This document shows positions 6,016 through 8,069 of a stretch of 8,069 bases of DNA, in pieces (position 1 is the stretch's first letter; every line of letters begins with the position of its first letter). The translations under genes and the position numbers were made by a program. Source of the DNA: Clostridia bacterium (GTDB lineage: Bacteria; Bacillota; Clostridia; Oscillospirales; Acutalibacteraceae); NCBI GenBank assembly GCA_017442445.1, contig JAFRZS010000158.1:1-8069 (forward strand), given 5' to 3'. The notes under the pieces are model-generated. The model did no database searches, was not told the DNA's origin, and was given only the letters and a program-made list of their open reading frames with translations.

Positions 6016-6516
6016 ATGTTAAAGAAAATCAGCCAGATGCCGTTCAACGGCACACCTGAACAAGAGGCACAGCTCAAAGAAATTATTGCTCAGCACAAAG
6101 GTGACAACAGTATGCTTATGTATGTTATGCAGCAGGCACAGCATATTTACGGATACCTTCCCTTTGAGGTTCAGGTCATGATTGCAGAAGGAATGGATGT
6201 TCCGCTTGAAAAGGTTTACGGAATTTCTACTTTCTATGCACAGTTTGCACTTTCACCCAAGGGCAAGTACAACATCTCTGTTTGTCTTGGTACTGCTTGT
6301 TACGTTAAGGGTGCAGATGCTCTTCTTAATGAAATCTGCAAAATTCTCGGCATCGAAGCCGGTGAATGCACTCCCGACGGTAAGTTTTCTGTTGAAGCTT
6401 GTCGTTGCATCGGTGCTTGCGGTCTTGCTCCCGTTCTCACAATCAATGACGATGTTTACGGTAAGCTTGAAGTTAAGCAGATTGCAGGTATTTTAGAGAA
6501 ATATCAGAATGCGTGA
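6016..6516 (+). CDS. hndA: NuoE/HndA-like [2Fe-2S] subunit of NADH-linked [FeFe] hydrogenase
   Basis: A 166-residue cytoplasmic thioredoxin-fold ferredoxin, the NuoE/HydC/HndA-type subunit that relays electrons in the diaphorase module. An N-terminal helical region (about 12-80) carries MYVMQQAQHIYGYLP and YGISTFYAQF, typical of NuoE. The cluster ligands are C90 and C95 (CLGTAC, spacing x4) and C131 and C135 (CIGAC, spacing x3), the family pattern; C129 is an extra cysteine. I chose ATG 6016 because GGAGG at 6001-6005 lies 10 bases upstream; the in-frame ATG at 5986 precedes that site and would add non-family residues. Its stop overlaps the next gene by 8 bases. In a complex I operon it would be flanked by other nuo genes, but here an ATPase, HndB-like and NuoF-like genes follow, which points to hydrogenase. 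The alternative, another NADH-dependent dehydrogenase using the same module, remains possible because the catalytic subunit is outside the window. Confidence 0.88.
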   Translation: MLKKISQMPFNGTPEQEAQLKEIIAQHKGDNSMLMYVMQQAQHIYGYLPFEVQVMIAEGMDVPLEKVYGISTFYAQFALSPKGKYNISVCLGTACYVKGADALLNEICKILGIEAGECTPDGKFSVEACRCIGACGLAPVLTINDDVYGKLEVKQIAGILEKYQNA

Positions 6517-7063
6517 GTTATCGCTTAATATACTTGATATCGCTTGTAACTGCGTAACCGCTAAAGCAAGTCTTGTGGAAATTACTGTGGACGAAGACAC
6601 TTCGGCACACACACTTTCCGTAGTAATTGCAGATAACGGTTGCGGTATGGACGAAGAAACCTTGAATAAGGTTCAAGACCCCTTTTATACAACCCGTACT
6701 ACAAGAAAAGTAGGACTTGGTATTCCGCTTTTTAAAATGTCGGCGGAAATGTGCGGAGGTTCTTTTAAAATAGAGTCCGAAAAAGGAGTCGGTACCACAG
6801 TCTATGCCGACTATAAAACGGATAATATTGACTTCGTTCCTCTTGGCGATATGGTATCTTCGATAATCACCCTTGCTACAATGAATAAAGCTACTGACGT
6901 ATTTTACCGTCAGGTTTTAAACGGCAAGGAAATTATTTTTGATACGCGCGAAATCAAGAAAATTTTAGGTGACGATGTTCCCATTGACCAACCTGAAATT
7001 ATCCAATGGATGCGCGGATATTTGGAAGAACTTATTGAATCATTAAACGGAGGTGTATCATAA
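6509..7063 (+). CDS. Stand-alone GHKL-fold ATP-binding protein of the hydrogenase operon
   Basis: A 184-residue protein with a histidine-kinase-like ATPase fold but no phospho-acceptor His domain, sensor domain or membrane segment. The N-box region reads NILDIACNCVTA (7-18): the metal-binding Asn is N14, but the preceding position is C13, not the Glu seen in catalytic GHKL ATPases. The G1 box is DNGCGM (42-47), DPFYTTR (57-63) is the F-box-like segment, the G2 box is GLGIP (69-73), and GVGTT is near 94-98. Residues about 105-184 lie beyond the fold and match nothing I recognise. Its ATG lies within the end of the NuoE-like gene and it has only weak AGAG (6495-6498), so translation is probably coupled. 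Small ATP-binding proteins are commonly annotated at this place in clostridial hydrogenase operons; their role is not established to my knowledge. Regulation or assembly of the complex is a guess. Confidence 0.85.
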   Translation: MRELSLNILDIACNCVTAKASLVEITVDEDTSAHTLSVVIADNGCGMDEETLNKVQDPFYTTRTTRKVGLGIPLFKMSAEMCGGSFKIESEKGVGTTVYADYKTDNIDFVPLGDMVSSIITLATMNKATDVFYRQVLNGKEIIFDTREIKKILGDDVPIDQPEIIQWMRGYLEELIESLNGGVS

Positions 7064-7437
7064 TGAAATCACTTGAAGAATTAAAAGCTATAAGAGAAAA
7101 AACTCTTGCAAACATGCATGTTCGTGACGATAGCTCCGATGTTATCAGAGTTGTTGTAGGTATGGCAACTTGCGGAATCGCAGCAGGCGCACGTCCCGTA
7201 TTGAACGGCTTTGTTGACGAGGTTGCAAAACGTAATCTCGGTGAAAAAGTCAGTGTTTCACAGACAGGCTGCATCGGTATCTGCCAGTTTGAGCCCGTTG
7301 TTGAAGTTTTTGTTCCCGGTCAGGAAAAAGTTACTTATGTAAAAATGACTGAGGAAAAAGTTGCAAAAGTTGTTTGCGACCATCTTGTTAACGGAAATGT
7401 TGTAACCGAATATACTATCGGTGCTATGGCTAAATAA
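7063..7437 (+). CDS. hndB: HndB-like thioredoxin-fold [2Fe-2S] ferredoxin subunit
   Basis: A 124-residue cytoplasmic protein of the thioredoxin-like [2Fe-2S] ferredoxin family, resembling HndB of NADP-reducing hydrogenases. After a charged helix (1-25), IRVVVGMATCGIAAGA (28-43) carries C37, and TGCIGICQFEP (68-78) carries C70 and C74 with x3 spacing. Another cysteine is C105. In NuoE the first pair is C-x4-C; here position 42, where the second Cys would fall, is Gly. The protein may therefore use three or alternative ligands, or bind no cluster. GGAGG at 7049-7053 lies 9 bases before ATG 7063. The start shares one base with the previous stop (TAATG), and 18 bases separate it from the NuoF-like gene. 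The family call is good; cluster content is uncertain. Confidence 0.82.
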   Translation: MKSLEELKAIREKTLANMHVRDDSSDVIRVVVGMATCGIAAGARPVLNGFVDEVAKRNLGEKVSVSQTGCIGICQFEPVVEVFVPGQEKVTYVKMTEEKVAKVVCDHLVNGNVVTEYTIGAMAK

Positions 7438-7455
7438 TAATTAGGAGGAAAATTA

Positions 7456-8069
7456 ATGTATCGTTCACATGTTTTAATATGCGGCGGAACCGGATGTACC
7501 TCCTCCGACAGCCCCAAAATCATGAAGGCTATGGAAGCTGAAATTGAAAAAAGAGGACTTCAGGACGAGGTTAAGGTTATCCCCACCGGTTGTTTCGGTC
7601 TTTGCGCATTAGGCCCGATTATGATCGTTTATCCCGAAGGTTCATTCTACAGCCAGGTTAAGGTTGAAGATGTTCCCGAAATCGTTGAAGAACACCTTCT
7701 CAAAGGTCGTGTTGTTAAACACCTCCTTTACGATGAGACAGTTACAGAAGATGTTGTTAAATCTCTCAACGAAACTAATTTCTACAAAAAGCAGAAGAGA
7801 ATTGCTCTTAAAAACTGCGGTGTTATTGATCCCGAAAATATCGACGAATACATCGCTTATAACGGCTACGAGGCTCTTGCAAAGTGTCTTACAGAAATGA
7901 CACCCGAGCAGGTAATTGAGGTTGTTAAGGATTCAGGTCTCCGCGGAAGAGGCGGCGGCGGATTCCCCACAGGTCTCAAATGGAGCTTCACAGCTAAGAA
8001 TCAGGCTGACCAGAAGTATGTTGTATGTAATGCCGACGAAGGTGACCCGGGTGCATTCATGGACCGTTC
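7456..8069 (+). CDS. hndC: NuoF/HndC-like FMN- and NADH-binding subunit, partial (3' end beyond window)
   Basis: The first 204 codons of an open frame running off the window edge. Full-length relatives are about 600 residues, so roughly two thirds is missing. The N-terminal thioredoxin-like [2Fe-2S] domain has C9 and C14 (CGGTGC) and C46 and C50 (CFGLC). From about 115 the NuoF core begins, with the glycine-rich NADH/FMN motif GLRGRGGGGFPTGLKW (161-176) and NADEGDPGAF (192-201). In HndC/HydB relatives this subunit oxidises NADH or reduces NAD at FMN and connects to iron-sulfur clusters. The fused N-terminal ferredoxin domain separates HndC/HydB from complex I NuoF, which lacks it. AGGAGG (7443-7448) is 7 bases before ATG 7456. 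The expected downstream partner is the [FeFe] hydrogenase catalytic subunit, not seen here. Confidence 0.92.
   Translation, partial: MYRSHVLICGGTGCTSSDSPKIMKAMEAEIEKRGLQDEVKVIPTGCFGLCALGPIMIVYPEGSFYSQVKVEDVPEIVEEHLLKGRVVKHLLYDETVTEDVVKSLNETNFYKKQKRIALKNCGVIDPENIDEYIAYNGYEALAKCLTEMTPEQVIEVVKDSGLRGRGGGGFPTGLKWSFTAKNQADQKYVVCNADEGDPGAFMDR

Noticed and set aside
7664..7900. 78-codon open frame within the NuoF-like gene
   Set aside because: It is a shifted reading of the clear NuoF-like coding frame that continues to the window end.

Overview
The window reads as a chromosomal segment of an anaerobic, fermentative member of the Clostridia, most likely a gut Oscillospiraceae/Ruminococcus-type bacterium. 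This rests on the moderately AT-rich DNA, strong GGAGG ribosome sites, A/T-rich promoters, a clostridial-type [FeFe]-hydrogenase diaphorase cluster and a Rex-like operator. I could run no database search, so the placement is inference. All genes lie on the + strand and form two functional blocks.

Block 1 (about 47-5819) is a purine salvage and uptake operon. A near-consensus promoter (47-75) drives xpt (xanthine phosphoribosyltransferase), which I place at a TTG start at 112. It is followed by a BMP/PnrA-type lipoprotein, a double-domain ABC ATPase and two BPD_transp_2-type permeases. These four make a complete BMP-family nucleoside/purine importer like B. subtilis NupNOPQ. The lipoprotein gene is separated from the ATPase by a strong terminator hairpin that runs into a second, very long perfect hairpin. 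This arrangement could keep the binding protein in excess over the membrane parts. The last three genes overlap or nearly touch. The operon ends at a terminator at 5789-5819. Between the last stop codon and that terminator lies an unusual array of five short hairpins with different stems, separated by a repeated GTGATAT spacer.

Block 2 (about 5871 to the window end) is the start of an NADH-linked [FeFe]-hydrogenase (HndABCD/HydABC-like) operon. An extended -10 promoter is followed by an 18-bp palindrome that fits the Rex operator consensus at 13 of 14 positions. Then come a NuoE-like [2Fe-2S] subunit, a stand-alone GHKL-fold ATP-binding protein, an HndB-like thioredoxin-fold ferredoxin, and the first 204 residues of a NuoF-like FMN/NADH-binding subunit cut by the window edge. 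The catalytic hydrogenase subunit would be expected just downstream.

Points worth most attention: the hairpin array at 5634-5744, the Rex-like operator at 5943-5960, the tandem hairpins at 1925-2008, and the small GHKL ATPase embedded among the electron-transfer subunits. I saw no tRNA, rRNA, CRISPR array, insertion sequence or convincing gene on the minus strand.
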